Made by a program: the position numbers and the translations under genes. A stretch of 64,000 nt of DNA, taken from the NCBI GenBank assembly GCA_964396185.1, contig CAYNEI010000001.1:227348-291347 (forward strand), written 5' to 3'. Source of the DNA: CAYNEI01 sp964396185 (lineage in GTDB: Archaea; Thermoplasmatota; SW-10-69-26). The notes under the pieces are model-generated. The model saw only the letters and a program-made list of their open reading frames with translations. It did not search any database and was not told the origin of the DNA. Below, one piece after another: positions 8,071 through 16,527 of this stretch. The stretch's first letter is position 1. Each line of letters opens with the position of its first letter.

Positions 8071-8213
8071 GGGGCCCGACCGGTGGAACGGGCATCGGGG
8101 TCGCCGACAAAAACGTTTCTACGCGGGCACGCTTGGTGATCGGGACCGTTGATCGACCGGTTCGCGCGCGTGCTCGCGTAAGCGGAGGCCGGCTTGACCG
8201 CGCGAAGGATCGG

Positions 8214-8576
8214 TCAGCCGGGCCCGCGCTGCTGGGCACGCTCTTGGCCGTAGGCTCGACCGTCCTCGCCGGCTTGGCTCGAGGCCTCGTGGCCCCCGGC
8301 ATCCTCGTCAGCGTCCGCGGTCGCGTTGGCTGCACGCTCGTCGGCGCGGTCGTCGGCGCGGTCACGGGGGTGGTCGTCCCCACACTCATCCGCGGTGACG
8401 TTCTGGAACGGGGGCGCCTGGGTCGCGTTCTCGTCGATGTGGTCGTACGCGTTGCAGATGCCGTAGCCCGCTTGGCCAGGGAGCCCAGGGAAGCCCCCGG
8501 CAACGGCGAGCGGGGTGGCGATCAAGGCGGCGGCCAGGGTTGCTGCGATGGTGGTGTTCAAGGTTGTCGACCTCAC
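8214..8576 (-). CDS. Small secreted acidic protein, unknown
   Basis: About 120 residues. I prefer the GTG at 8576 because it starts a signal peptide (MRSTTLNTTIAATLAAALIA, then TPLAVAGG); another GTG at 8618 adds 14 residues that weaken the signal. The mature chain has GFPGLPGQAGYGICNAYDH near its start, two cysteines, and then a low-complexity tail rich in Asp, Arg, Ala and Gly. I recognise no family. An AT-rich patch (about 8620-8630) could supply the promoter. It could be a spurious frame in GC-rich DNA, but the leader peptide argues against that. Confidence 0.5.
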   Translation of the reverse strand: MRSTTLNTTIAATLAAALIATPLAVAGGFPGLPGQAGYGICNAYDHIDENATQAPPFQNVTADECGDDHPRDRADDRADERAANATADADEDAGGHEASSQAGEDGRAYGQERAQQRGPG

Positions 8577-8728
8577 CCATGGATCCGGCTCGAGAGGGAT
8601 AAGGGATCTGACGGACACGTCGAAATATCGGCGCTAGACCTAGTTGGAACGTCGAAAAAGGGGGATCGCCCGGTGGCGGCCGGGCCCTGAGGCCAGCACG
8701 AAGCGGGCGGGGGGGGGGTCAGGGGAGC

Positions 8729-9379
8729 TTAGAGATCCAGGCCCGCCTGTTCCCAGTCCTGGAGGAAGTTGGCCAAGCCGCTCTCGGTGAGCGGGTGGGC
8801 GTAGAGCTTCTCCAGCGCAGAGAACGGGAGGGTGGCGACGTCGGCACCGAGCAGGGCGCACTGGAGCACGTGGTCCGGGTGGCGGATGCTGGCCGCGAGG
8901 ATCTCGGTCTCGAAGCCGTAGTTGTGCTTGATGGTGACCAGCTGGTCGATGAGCTGTAGGCCCGACTGCCCGCGGTCGTCCAGGCGACCGATGAAGGGGC
9001 TGAGGTACGTGGCACCGGCCTTCATGGCCAGCAGGCCTTGGTTGGCCTGGAAGTTGAGGGTGACGTTGGTGTCGATGCCCTCCTCGGTGAGGGTCTTGAC
9101 CGCCTTGAGGCCCTCCTTGATCAGCGGGACCTTGACGACCACGTGGTCGTCCCAGGAGGCCACCTTGCGGGCCTGCTCGACGATGCCGTCGTAGTCCGTG
9201 GCGATGACCTCGGCGGAGACCGGGCCCTGGACGAGCTGGCAGATCTCGGTGACGAGCTTGTCGAAGGGTTGGTTCTGCTTGGCGGCCAGCGACGGGTTCG
9301 TGGTGACACCGTCGATGATGCCCCAGTCCGTGGCCCGCTTGATCTCGCTCATGTCCGCGCTGTCCAGGAAGAGCTGCAT
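8729..9379 (-). CDS. tal: Transaldolase / fructose-6-phosphate aldolase family
   Basis: 216 residues, the length of the short transaldolase/FSA subfamily. The start MQLFLDSADMSEIKRATDWG and the motif IDGVTTNPSLAAK are diagnostic. The Schiff-base lysine is in HVVVKVPLIKEGLKAV (about residue 85), and TLNFQANQGLLAMKAGATYL, SPFIGRLDDRG and the C-terminal region complete the barrel. It transfers a dihydroxyacetone unit between sugar phosphates in non-oxidative pentose phosphate metabolism, in the cytosol. A TATA-like TTATTTG box sits 24-30 nt before this ATG, supporting the start and a leaderless mRNA. Confidence 0.9.
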   Translation of the reverse strand: MQLFLDSADMSEIKRATDWGIIDGVTTNPSLAAKQNQPFDKLVTEICQLVQGPVSAEVIATDYDGIVEQARKVASWDDHVVVKVPLIKEGLKAVKTLTEEGIDTNVTLNFQANQGLLAMKAGATYLSPFIGRLDDRGQSGLQLIDQLVTIKHNYGFETEILAASIRHPDHVLQCALLGADVATLPFSALEKLYAHPLTESGLANFLQDWEQAGLDL

Positions 9380-9390
9380 ACCCCGCGGTA

Positions 9391-9425
9391 GGTGGCCTTG
9401 GTCAAATAACTTTGGCGTGGCCACC
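9391..9425 (-). promoter_or_regulatory. Transaldolase promoter with flanking inverted repeat
   Basis: The minus-strand TATA-like element (TTATTTG, 9403-9409) is enclosed by a perfect 7-bp inverted repeat, GGTGGCC at 9391-9397 and GGCCACC at 9419-9425. The downstream arm covers the expected transcription start region, so a dimeric regulator bound here could block or stimulate transcription. That role is inference. Confidence 0.4.
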
Positions 9426-9438
9426 CGCCGCGGAGGAG

Positions 9439-9457
9439 AGCGCGCCGAGGGCGCGCT
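9439..9457. repeat. Short GC hairpin after the beta-helix gene
   Basis: AGCGCGCC, a GAG loop and GGCGCGCT make a perfect 8-bp hairpin 16 nt beyond the stop codon of the beta-helix gene. No T-run follows on either strand, so it is not a typical archaeal terminator; it may stabilise an mRNA 3' end. Confidence 0.4.
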
Positions 9458-9472
9458 ACATGGTTCGAACGC

Positions 9473-11230
9473 CTAGCTAGCCCCAGCATCGGGGTTGGGG
9501 TCTGTGAGCCATGGGTCGAAGCAGACCTCGCCATCTTGGCGGAAGGGATGATCCGTATCGATTCTGTCTCCGGTTCCGTTTGCCGTGGCGCCGGTGCAGG
9601 CATCACTGACGCCCCCGCTGGGGCCGCTCCCGTGGCCCCACCAGTTCTGAGTCACGTCGAGTGATTGGGTTCCTCCATACGCCTGGAGCCCAGTACCGCT
9701 GTTGTTGTTGATATCATTGAACGTGATACGCACCCGGTGTAACGAGGCGGCGTAGATCCCATCTCCGTTATTGCTAACGGCGTTCCCCGTAACTGTCACG
9801 TCGGTCAAATCCGAAACCACAACCCCCACGGGGTTTCCTGTAACCGTGTTCATTGTGAGGTTTATCATCGTTCCTCGGAGCAGAAAGATACCGCGGAATC
9901 CATTATTCGTGATCTCGTTGCCCGAAATTTCGGTTCGATGTGAATCCTGAAGCTCGACACCGTCAGGGCTGCTGATGATGGTATTGTTGACGATTGACAT
10001 GGCGTCTACGGCCGTACCGATGAGTCCCTTCTGACCATTATTTTTTATAGTGTTATTTGCGATTATATGCCCAGTTCCACCGATGACGGACGTCCCGAAA
10101 TTCCTGTTGTCTCTAATTTCGTTATTCGCAACCGTACTGTCTGCGGTATACGCCATGAGCAAACCTGTGGTTGTGTTGGAGAGGTCAAGACCCGTGACTT
10201 GGACCCGAGTGGTGTTCACCAAGATCACTTGACCAGCTGGATCAGCTACCGTGATGTCTGCTAAATCGCGAACGTACCGAACCGGATCTCCATTCACGGT
10301 ATTCGAGGGGGCCAATGCATGTTGGTAATGAGCCAATCGGTCCCCTGAGATCCGCACCCCTCCAGAGCCGAGGGCGTTACCAACCATCGTAACCTCTCTC
10401 GCGTAGCTGAGTACGACGCCATCGCCGATGTTCCTCTGAATCGTGTTATTGAGGATAGATATACGGTTTACTGCGCCGAGGAATACACCGCGACCGTTCT
10501 CGACTATGGTGTTGTTCGCAATGGTTCCGCCACGCGCTTGTTGAAGTTGAATCCCTCCTCCATTCCCCTGTATGGCATTCCCCAAAATCTCAATCCCGTC
10601 AGCATCCATCATGAAGATAGCTTGGCCTCCATTATCCACAAGTGAGTTAGTGGATATCATCAAATTATTTCCACCTGAAAGGTGGATGGCCTGACCCCCA
10701 TTCTTCACAACCAGGTTATTGGAGATTGTCACTATGCTAGAATCTAGTAGAATGCCCCGGCCATTCCGCATAATCACGTTATCCGCTATGGCAACATTCT
10801 TCACATGATCCAGCCAGATGCCAGTATTCTGTTTATTGTTGCTTAGGGGGGGATGGTGGTTTACCGACCGCCCGTCGACCACATTCTCGCGTATAATCAC
10901 GTGCGAACTTGTGTCTTCGAGTAGGATGCCTGCCCCTTGCAACCAGACTGAACCAATCCGCTTGGGGACTTGCGGAGTGATGCACCATCCCTCAATCAAG
11001 TACGGATCCTCAGCGGTCCCGGCTGCAGAAGGGTTCACCACACCTACGGCAGGGCCAAGCTTGAACATCGCGTCAGAGGAAATGCGGATTGGTGGATGTG
11101 GGATGCAATCGTCGGTCGGCGTATCCAGGCTCTCGTCATCCGGGACAACGCTTCCAGCCGGGAATACGGTGGTCAAGAGCCCGATGGTGAGCACGATTAT
11201 AATCCCTTGACTCACGCGAACGAAGAACAT
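9473..11230 (-). CDS. Secreted parallel beta-helix (NosD/PbH1-repeat) protein
   Basis: 585 residues with an N-terminal signal sequence (FVRVSQGIIIVLTIGLLTT) and then many beta-helix rungs of the PbH1 type, recognised by the recurring NxI/NTI pattern: NNTIVENGRGVFLG, NNTIQRNIGDGVVLS, NNTIKNNGQKG, NEITNNGFRGIFLL. It is extracellular and of the kind that binds or cleaves polysaccharides. The catalytic group is not identifiable. The C-terminal part has NWWGHGSGPSGGVSDACTG, common in this class. Base use is clearly more AT-rich than its neighbours, with runs such as ATTTTTTATAG, which suggests recent acquisition. A TTATAA box (about 11264-11269, minus strand) is placed for a very short leader. Confidence 0.85.
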   Translation of the reverse strand: MFFVRVSQGIIIVLTIGLLTTVFPAGSVVPDDESLDTPTDDCIPHPPIRISSDAMFKLGPAVGVVNPSAAGTAEDPYLIEGWCITPQVPKRIGSVWLQGAGILLEDTSSHVIIRENVVDGRSVNHHPPLSNNKQNTGIWLDHVKNVAIADNVIMRNGRGILLDSSIVTISNNLVVKNGGQAIHLSGGNNLMISTNSLVDNGGQAIFMMDADGIEILGNAIQGNGGGIQLQQARGGTIANNTIVENGRGVFLGAVNRISILNNTIQRNIGDGVVLSYAREVTMVGNALGSGGVRISGDRLAHYQHALAPSNTVNGDPVRYVRDLADITVADPAGQVILVNTTRVQVTGLDLSNTTTGLLMAYTADSTVANNEIRDNRNFGTSVIGGTGHIIANNTIKNNGQKGLIGTAVDAMSIVNNTIISSPDGVELQDSHRTEISGNEITNNGFRGIFLLRGTMINLTMNTVTGNPVGVVVSDLTDVTVTGNAVSNNGDGIYAASLHRVRITFNDINNNSGTGLQAYGGTQSLDVTQNWWGHGSGPSGGVSDACTGATANGTGDRIDTDHPFRQDGEVCFDPWLTDPNPDAGAS

Positions 11231-11332
11231 CCAACCCTCAAGGGCGTCCTACGAGGAAGGCGGTTATAAGTGTTCGTAGGCCACGACTACTGTATCAGTA
11301 CGCTCTAGACTGTCACTCGCCTGATGCACTCA

Positions 11333-12382
11333 CTACTGAACCGAGAAACCCAACCCAAGCCGGCTGACCTCCACACCCGCTCCCTCCTCCACGCGTCCGA
11401 TCACCTGGGCGTCTTGACCGCCGAGGACCGCTAGGGCCTCGGCGGCATCGTCGGCTGCCACCACGGCGCAGAAGCCGATGCCCATGTTGAACGTCCGGTA
11501 CATCTCCCGGTCCTCGACGCCTCCGAGCCGCTGGATGGCCTCGAAGATGGCTGGTGGTTCGGGGAGCTCGTCGAGCACGTAGCCGACGTCGTCTCGGATG
11601 CGGGGGTAGTTGTGCACGCCGCCGCCGGTGACGTGGACGAGGCCGTGGACGTCGACCTCCTGGATGAGCTCCAGGATGGGTCGTACGTAGATGCGCGTGG
11701 GTTCGAGCAGGGCCTCACCGATGGTGGTGGGCTCGAGCTCGGGGACCGTGTCGGTGTACGAGAGGCCGGCGCGCTCGACGGCCTTGCGGGCCAGGGTGAG
11801 CCCGTTGGAGTGGATACCGCTGGAGGGTAGCCCGATGAGCACGTCTCCTGGGGCGACCTCTTGGCCGGTGATCAGTTGGTCCATGGGTGCGGTGGCCAGG
11901 CAGGTGCCGGCCAGATCGAAGCCCTTCACGATGCCTGGGAGCGTGGCGGTCTCGCCGCCGACGATGGCGACGTTGGCTTGCCGCGCGCCTTCGGCCAGGC
12001 CCTGGCCGACTTGGGTCGCGAAGGTCTCGCTGTGGCGTTCGATGGCGAGGTAGTCGACGAAGGCCACGGGCTCAGCCCCGATGCAGATGGCGTCGTTGAC
12101 GTTCATGGCCATGCAGTCGATGCCGATGGTGTCGTAGCGGTCCAGGGCTCGGGCGATCTCGACCTTGGAGCCCACACCGTCCGTGCACAGGATGAGCGCC
12201 TGCTCGCCGAGCTGGACGCCTCCGGCGAAGTGGCCTGGTAGCTCCAAGGGCTGGACGGCACCATCCCGGCCGGTGGTGAGCGAGGCCACCAGGGCCTGGA
12301 TCGTATCAGCTTCCTCGTCGATGTCCACGCCGGCCTTAGCGTAGGTGAGGGGCGCATCCGGGGCGTCGTCGGGATCGCTCAC
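11333..12382 (-). CDS. purM: Phosphoribosylformylglycinamidine cyclo-ligase (AIR synthetase)
   Basis: 349 residues matching PurM, which closes FGAM to AIR with ATP in purine biosynthesis. The N-terminus has LTYAKAGVDIDEEADTIQAL. The substrate and ATP loops are LILCTDGVGSKVEIA, GIDCMAMNVNDAICIGAEPV and NVAIVGGETATLPG. The C-terminal domain has LPSSGIHSNGLTLARK, HVTGGGVHNYPRI and FNMGIGFCAVV. Length and start are standard. It sits 17 nt upstream of a different minus-strand gene order (FKBP gene then purM), so both may be on one transcript. Confidence 0.95.
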   Translation of the reverse strand: MSDPDDAPDAPLTYAKAGVDIDEEADTIQALVASLTTGRDGAVQPLELPGHFAGGVQLGEQALILCTDGVGSKVEIARALDRYDTIGIDCMAMNVNDAICIGAEPVAFVDYLAIERHSETFATQVGQGLAEGARQANVAIVGGETATLPGIVKGFDLAGTCLATAPMDQLITGQEVAPGDVLIGLPSSGIHSNGLTLARKAVERAGLSYTDTVPELEPTTIGEALLEPTRIYVRPILELIQEVDVHGLVHVTGGGVHNYPRIRDDVGYVLDELPEPPAIFEAIQRLGGVEDREMYRTFNMGIGFCAVVAADDAAEALAVLGGQDAQVIGRVEEGAGVEVSRLGLGFSVQ

Positions 12383-12399
12383 GCTGGGTTCCTCCGGGG

Positions 12400-14313
12400 C
12401 TACCCGCCGACCTGGAGCCCGCCGCCTTGTGCAGAGCCGAGCACCTCTCGCAGGGTGATGTCGAAGATGAGGGTCTTGCCAGCAAGGGGGTGGCGGTTGG
12501 GGAAGCTCACGTGCACCTCGCCCTCGTTCACGCCGTGGACCGTGTACTCGGTGGGGGGCATCTGGGGGTTGGGTGAGGCGGTGTAGTTCGTTCCGGGTTC
12601 AGGTGCGTGGCGTAACAGGATCGTCTCCGCGTCGACGGATTCCACCGTGGTCGTCTGGCCCCAGCCCGCCTGGTGGCTCTGGGGGTTGGCATCCCACGTG
12701 AACGTGCCGAGATCCGCTGGGGGCGTCGTCGTGTACGTGATGTGGGTCTCGTTGCGCTCGGTGACCTCGGTGGCGTTGGGCCATGGCGGGAAGAAGGTGA
12801 GGTCGTCGCCGATCTCGTCGACCCGGAGGATGTCCACGGTGCGCTCGGTCACGTTCGTGAGCAAGAGCTTGAAGGGTCCACCGGTCTGGGAGTCGCCGAA
12901 GGTGATCGTGTCGCCCTCGGTCTTGTTCTCGATGTCGAACTCGGGGGGAAGCTGGGCCTTGCTCACACCGTCGATCTCGCGCGCTAGGACCTGGGTGCGC
13001 TGGAGCGGGGTGGTGGCTGAGACGTTCTCGTGCTCCGTGGCAGGGCCGTAGGCCAAGCTCGGCGGGAGCACGACGGTTCTGCTCTCGCCTTCATGGAGGC
13101 CGGCCACGCCTCGGGTGAACCCCTCGATCGCCCCGCCTTGCTGGAGGCCGATCTCGAGCGGCGCGTACTGCTGGCGCGGGCGGAAATCGTCGGTGCGTGG
13201 GAAGGGTCCCTCGCCCACGACAGCAACGGAGGTGTCGAAGACCTCGCCGCTGGGCAGGCGGCCCACGTAATCCACCGAGACCCGGTCGCCCACCGCGGCG
13301 GTGGATCCAGCCGGGCTGGTGTCAACGGTCACATCAACATCGTAGGATACCTCGCCCAGGGTCACGGTGATGGTCCGCGTGATCGGCCCATCGCTGGCCT
13401 CGGTGGGGGCAAGCATCGTGACGTACCCGCCGACGGCTGAGCCAGGCTGGATGGTCCCGATGTTCGCCTCGCGCAGGCCATCTGCCTCGACCTCGGCCTC
13501 CACCGGGGCCTCCAGGTTGGAGACGACCACGATGGGGGCCGTGAAGTCGTTGCCTGGAGACGCCATGAACCGGTCGATCGACGCGGCCAGCGCCGCCTCC
13601 CCCGGCGCGACGACAGGGACAGAGAACGTTCCGGTGAGGAGACGGCCGGTGGCGTTGGTGACCTCCACGGTGGCCTCGAGGGCGCCTGTAGCTTCAGCGC
13701 TCGCGGGGATCGTCGCGATGGCCGTGAACGGGCTTCCGGGCTGGACGTTGGTGGTGGCTGGCGTGATGGTGCCAGCACCGTCTTGGACGCTGAAGTTGAA
13801 GCGCTGGGCCTGGTCGAGCACGTTGACGACGGTGACCCGCGCAGTGGCGTTGGTGCCCGGGAGCACGCCGGGGAGCACGGGCTCGACGGTGAGCTCTTCG
13901 AGGAGCTGGACGGTGAGCTGGACCTTGGCAAGCTGGCGGCCGGTGCGGTTCTCAAGGGCGGCCAGCTCCACGGTCGTGCGCTCGCCAACATCGGCCAAGG
14001 CAGCCAGGCTCCCGCGCGCGGTCTGGGTCGCACCAGGGGCGACGGTCAGCACGTGGCGCGCGGTGGTGAAAGAGAAACGGTCGTCGGTGGAGACGATGGA
14101 GAGGTTCACCGGGGACTCCCCTTGGTTCTCCACGGTGAGTGCAACGGGGCCCTCCCCGCCGGCAGGGAGCTGGACGTCGCCGCCGCCTTGCGCGGTGAGG
14201 GTGACCTTGGTGAAGGCGGGATCCGTGTCGAAGACCTGGAAGGCACCGTATGATGCGCCTGCGAACGCGGCGATGAACACCGCGACACCGAGGACGCGCA
14301 GACCGAGGTTCAT
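12400..14313 (-). CDS. Membrane-anchored extracellular FKBP-type peptidyl-prolyl isomerase
   Basis: 637 residues. A single N-terminal hydrophobic segment (LRVLGVAVFIAAFAGASYGAF) anchors or exports the protein. Residues about 40-335 hold several Ig-like beta domains with the pattern VxLTVENQGESPVNLS seen in archaeal surface proteins. From about 345 an FKBP domain begins (VGDRVSVDYVGRLPSGEVFD, TRGVAGLHEGESRTVVLPPS, AYGP), with an SlyD-like inserted domain and the closing strand HPLAGKTLIFDITLREVLG. This resembles long archaeal FKBPs with an IF/chaperone insert. It probably helps fold exported proteins. A CATTAAGG box about 27-33 nt before the ATG supports a leaderless start. Confidence 0.85.
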   Translation of the reverse strand: MNLGLRVLGVAVFIAAFAGASYGAFQVFDTDPAFTKVTLTAQGGGDVQLPAGGEGPVALTVENQGESPVNLSIVSTDDRFSFTTARHVLTVAPGATQTARGSLAALADVGERTTVELAALENRTGRQLAKVQLTVQLLEELTVEPVLPGVLPGTNATARVTVVNVLDQAQRFNFSVQDGAGTITPATTNVQPGSPFTAIATIPASAEATGALEATVEVTNATGRLLTGTFSVPVVAPGEAALAASIDRFMASPGNDFTAPIVVVSNLEAPVEAEVEADGLREANIGTIQPGSAVGGYVTMLAPTEASDGPITRTITVTLGEVSYDVDVTVDTSPAGSTAAVGDRVSVDYVGRLPSGEVFDTSVAVVGEGPFPRTDDFRPRQQYAPLEIGLQQGGAIEGFTRGVAGLHEGESRTVVLPPSLAYGPATEHENVSATTPLQRTQVLAREIDGVSKAQLPPEFDIENKTEGDTITFGDSQTGGPFKLLLTNVTERTVDILRVDEIGDDLTFFPPWPNATEVTERNETHITYTTTPPADLGTFTWDANPQSHQAGWGQTTTVESVDAETILLRHAPEPGTNYTASPNPQMPPTEYTVHGVNEGEVHVSFPNRHPLAGKTLIFDITLREVLGSAQGGGLQVGG

Positions 14314-14338
14314 ATGGGACGCGCAGAAAGCTTCTCCG

Positions 14339-14346
14339 CCTTAATG
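14339..14346 (-). promoter_or_regulatory. TATA-like box of the FKBP gene
   Basis: Minus-strand CATTAAGG centred about 29 nt before the ATG at 14313, the spacing expected for a leaderless transcript. Confidence 0.5.
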
Positions 14347-14353
14347 TATCGGA

Positions 14354-14692
14354 GGTGTGCGCGGCTCTTGCGAGGCCCCCGCGCGCACACCGACAAAGCG
14401 CCCTGTAGGGCGCATGGCGGTGGGTGGGCGGATGCGAGCGGGACGACGCACCAGGCAAGGCGCTACCCGGTGGTTCGATCGACACCTGCAGCCAGGGGTC
14501 GACTTCGCCATGCGTAGCGCCTCGTCGAGCTTCCGGTTCTACAGGGCCGCTGGCTCTCGGGCGAGCAGTCCAGTGAACTGTTCGACCCAGCTCGCGCTAC
14601 GGTTGGGACGAGCTGGGTCGAAAAGTACGCCCGGATCAAAGATCCGGGTTCTGCTAAACCACGACCGCAACGCTGTTGCAGAGGCCGTGGTT
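14354..14692 (-). ncRNA. Candidate structured RNA: hairpin array directly downstream of tRNA-Asn
   Basis: No coding region is present, but perfect hairpins follow one another. They are AACCACG/CGTGGTT (14657-14663/14686-14692) with an inner GCAAC/GTTGC; an 8-bp CCCGGATC hairpin (14630-14648); a 14-bp stem TTCGACCCAGCTCG (14581-14594/14609-14622); GGCGCTAC/GTAGCGCC (14459-14466/14514-14521) enclosing TCGAC/GTCGA; a 6-bp GCGCCC hairpin (14398-14413); and a 10-bp GGTGTGCGCG stem (14354-14363/14382-14391). The array starts 5 nt after the tRNA 3' end. Motifs of RNase P RNA or SRP RNA are absent. Orientation is assumed to follow the tRNA. It could also be a set of DNA-level palindromes. Confidence 0.5.
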
Positions 14693-14697
14693 GAGGA

Positions 14698-14771
14698 CGC
14701 CGCCTCGCGGACTCGAACCGCGGACCGCTCGGTTAACAGCCGAGTGCTCTAACCATCTGAGCTAAGGCGGC
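14698..14771 (-). tRNA. tRNA-Asn (GTT anticodon)
   Basis: A complete cloverleaf of 74 nt: acceptor GCCGCCT/AGGCGGC, D arm GCTC/GAGC with GG in the loop, anticodon stem CTCGG/CCGAG with loop CTGTTAA (GTT = Asn), T arm CGCGG-TTCGAGT-CCGCG, discriminator G. No intron and no encoded CCA. A TTTTTATC box lies about 25 nt upstream (near 14793-14803). Confidence 0.97.
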
Positions 14772-14996
14772 AGCAGAACCGGGCAGCGGTATCGTCGATA
14801 AAAAGGCTTCGAGCGGGCACCCAGGGCGCCCGGGCTGGGGCTGGCCTCCCGACCTGGGTGCCGCGTCTCGGCCCCTCCACATGCCAGCGGCCCCCTCCGG
14901 AGGCTGCGGCACTCCTCCCTGGGGCAACACAACAGCTATGAATTCGGTCCCTGCTTCCCGACCTGTTCCGTTGGGGGGCGGTTCGGAGGCGTAGAG

Positions 14997-15398
14997 ATGC
15001 TACACAAGCTGATCGCAGCAAGCCTGCTGACCATCGCGTTGCTCGCCGTGCCGGTCTCAGCCCACGACGACCCTGGTTCGGAGCCGTTCGAGGCCTCATG
15101 CACCGTGCACTACGGCACCGGGATCCCCGGCGTCGGTACGGTCGGTTTCAGCGTTCTCGAGAACTCGTTCGGTTCCTGCACGCTCGATGAGGTGGATGAG
15201 ACCGTGTCGGTTCACGAGATCGATGCGGCTGCCGGGTGCACGATCGAGTTCGACGACGATGGCGACAGCGTCTTCGATGGCGAGGTCCAGCTCGATGGAA
15301 CCTACGAGCCCGGCACCCGGTTCTCGGCGTTCTGCGAGGTCGGTGTGATCAACGGGGAGAACGCGCTCACCCTCCACACGGTCCTCGAAGAGGCTTGA
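14997..15398 (+). CDS. Small secreted protein, unknown
   Basis: 133 residues with a clear signal peptide (LIAASLLTIALLAVPVSA, cleavage before HDD). The mature protein is acidic and has four spaced cysteines (SCTVHYG, GSCTLDE, GCTIEFDD, AFCEVG), so two disulfides are likely in an extracellular beta domain. It includes a DDDGDSVFDG segment that could bind calcium. I recognise no family. It is divergent from the tRNA-Asn gene and convergent with egsA (9-nt gap). No clear TATA box is visible upstream. Confidence 0.75.
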   Translation: MLHKLIAASLLTIALLAVPVSAHDDPGSEPFEASCTVHYGTGIPGVGTVGFSVLENSFGSCTLDEVDETVSVHEIDAAAGCTIEFDDDGDSVFDGEVQLDGTYEPGTRFSAFCEVGVINGENALTLHTVLEEA

Positions 15399-15407
15399 TG
15401 CGCCGGG

Positions 15408-16475
15408 TCAGCCCGGGCATACGCCTGTGACTTCCACGAGGCGCTGGGCGGCCTCCAGGGTGAGCCCGTCGCTTCCGAGGATGGTGTAGCGGTCCCGGAT
15501 GGTGTGGGCCACGGTGAGGGCTTCGACGACCTCCTCCTCGGTCAGGCGCGCTTGTTTGGCCGTGGTGGGCGCGCCGATGGTCGCCAACGCTGAGCGGACC
15601 CGTTCCCATTCTCCGCCATGCAGGTTGAGCATAAGGATGGTCCCGAGGCCGACCTGCTCGCCGTGGAGGGCCTTGCCGGGCGCGATGCGATCGAGCGCGT
15701 GGCTGAACATGTGCTCGGCTCCGCTGGCAGGCCTGGACGACCCGGCCACACTCATGCTCACACCGCTCACGATCAGCGCCTTCACGGCGATCCACGCGCT
15801 GTCCTCGATGCCCGGCTTGATCTGGGGCGCGTAGTCCATGACGAGCTTGGCTGCGGTGCGGGAGAGCACGGCAGCGAAGCTGGACAGCGACTCGCCACGC
15901 AACCGGTGGGCCAGCTCCCAGTCGCGCACGGCGCTGAGGTTGCTGATGGCGTCCGCGCACCCGGCGGCCAGCAAGCGGTAGGGTGCCTGGATGATGATGC
16001 TCGTGTCCGCCACGATGGCCAGGGGGGTGACCCCTTCTACGCTCGCAGCACCCCCAGCGTCCTTGACGCTGGCCCGGGGGCTCGTGATCCCGTCATGGGC
16101 GGCAGAGGTGGGCACGCTCACGAGGGGGCCTCCAAGCGCGCGGGCGGTGAGCTTGGCAGCATCGATGACGCCACCGCCACCGACCCCGAGGGTGAAGTGG
16201 GCTCCAGTGGCCTCGGCCTCCTCGATCGTCGCATCGATGGCATCCCGCGTGGACCCCCGGGACTCGACGAGGTGCACATCGTAGCCAGCGTCCTCAAGGA
16301 GCTGGTGAACATGCTCGCCAGCCACCTTGCGAGTGGTGGGACCCGTGACGACCACGCCACCGCCCTGGAGGTCGAGCTGGCCGCCGAGGCTGGGGATCTC
16401 CTCGAGCACGTCCTTGCCCACGAGCACGTGGCGTGGGAAGACCATCGATTTCGCTTTGTCGAAGACCGTCTCCAC
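15408..16475 (-). CDS. egsA: sn-Glycerol-1-phosphate dehydrogenase
   Basis: 355 residues. EgsA reduces dihydroxyacetone phosphate to sn-glycerol-1-phosphate, the first committed step of archaeal membrane lipids. Seen are the NAD(P)-binding FTLGVGGGGVIDAAKLTAR, PTSAAHDGITSPRASVKD, the metal ligands in GAEHMFSHALD and ALHGEQVGLGTILM. I chose the GTG at 16475 because the family start (MFDK...LPRNVVVG) aligns with METVFDKAKSMVFPRHVLVG; an ATG at 16445 is the alternative. The frame upstream of 16475 runs into a repeat element and is not conserved. Confidence 0.93.
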   Translation of the reverse strand: METVFDKAKSMVFPRHVLVGKDVLEEIPSLGGQLDLQGGGVVVTGPTTRKVAGEHVHQLLEDAGYDVHLVESRGSTRDAIDATIEEAEATGAHFTLGVGGGGVIDAAKLTARALGGPLVSVPTSAAHDGITSPRASVKDAGGAASVEGVTPLAIVADTSIIIQAPYRLLAAGCADAISNLSAVRDWELAHRLRGESLSSFAAVLSRTAAKLVMDYAPQIKPGIEDSAWIAVKALIVSGVSMSVAGSSRPASGAEHMFSHALDRIAPGKALHGEQVGLGTILMLNLHGGEWERVRSALATIGAPTTAKQARLTEEEVVEALTVAHTIRDRYTILGSDGLTLEAAQRLVEVTGVCPG

Positions 16476-16527
16476 GCGGGGGAAGCGGTGTGCTTGTGCT
16501 TTCAACGTTCCGGCCCGTGCCGAACCC

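Noticed and set aside
9455..9475. T-loop-like GGTTCGAAC near the end of the beta-helix gene
   Set aside because: No D arm, anticodon arm or acceptor stem can be formed around it; it is a chance palindrome.
14471..14480. A further tRNA suggested by GGTTCGATC
   Set aside because: The surrounding pairs form a simple nested hairpin, not a cloverleaf.
14354..14692. RNase P RNA or SRP RNA
   Set aside because: The universal RNase P motifs (GAGGAAAG and ACAGAA-GG-TTA type) and the SRP helix-8 motif are absent on both strands; only ACCGGAAG is vaguely SRP-like.
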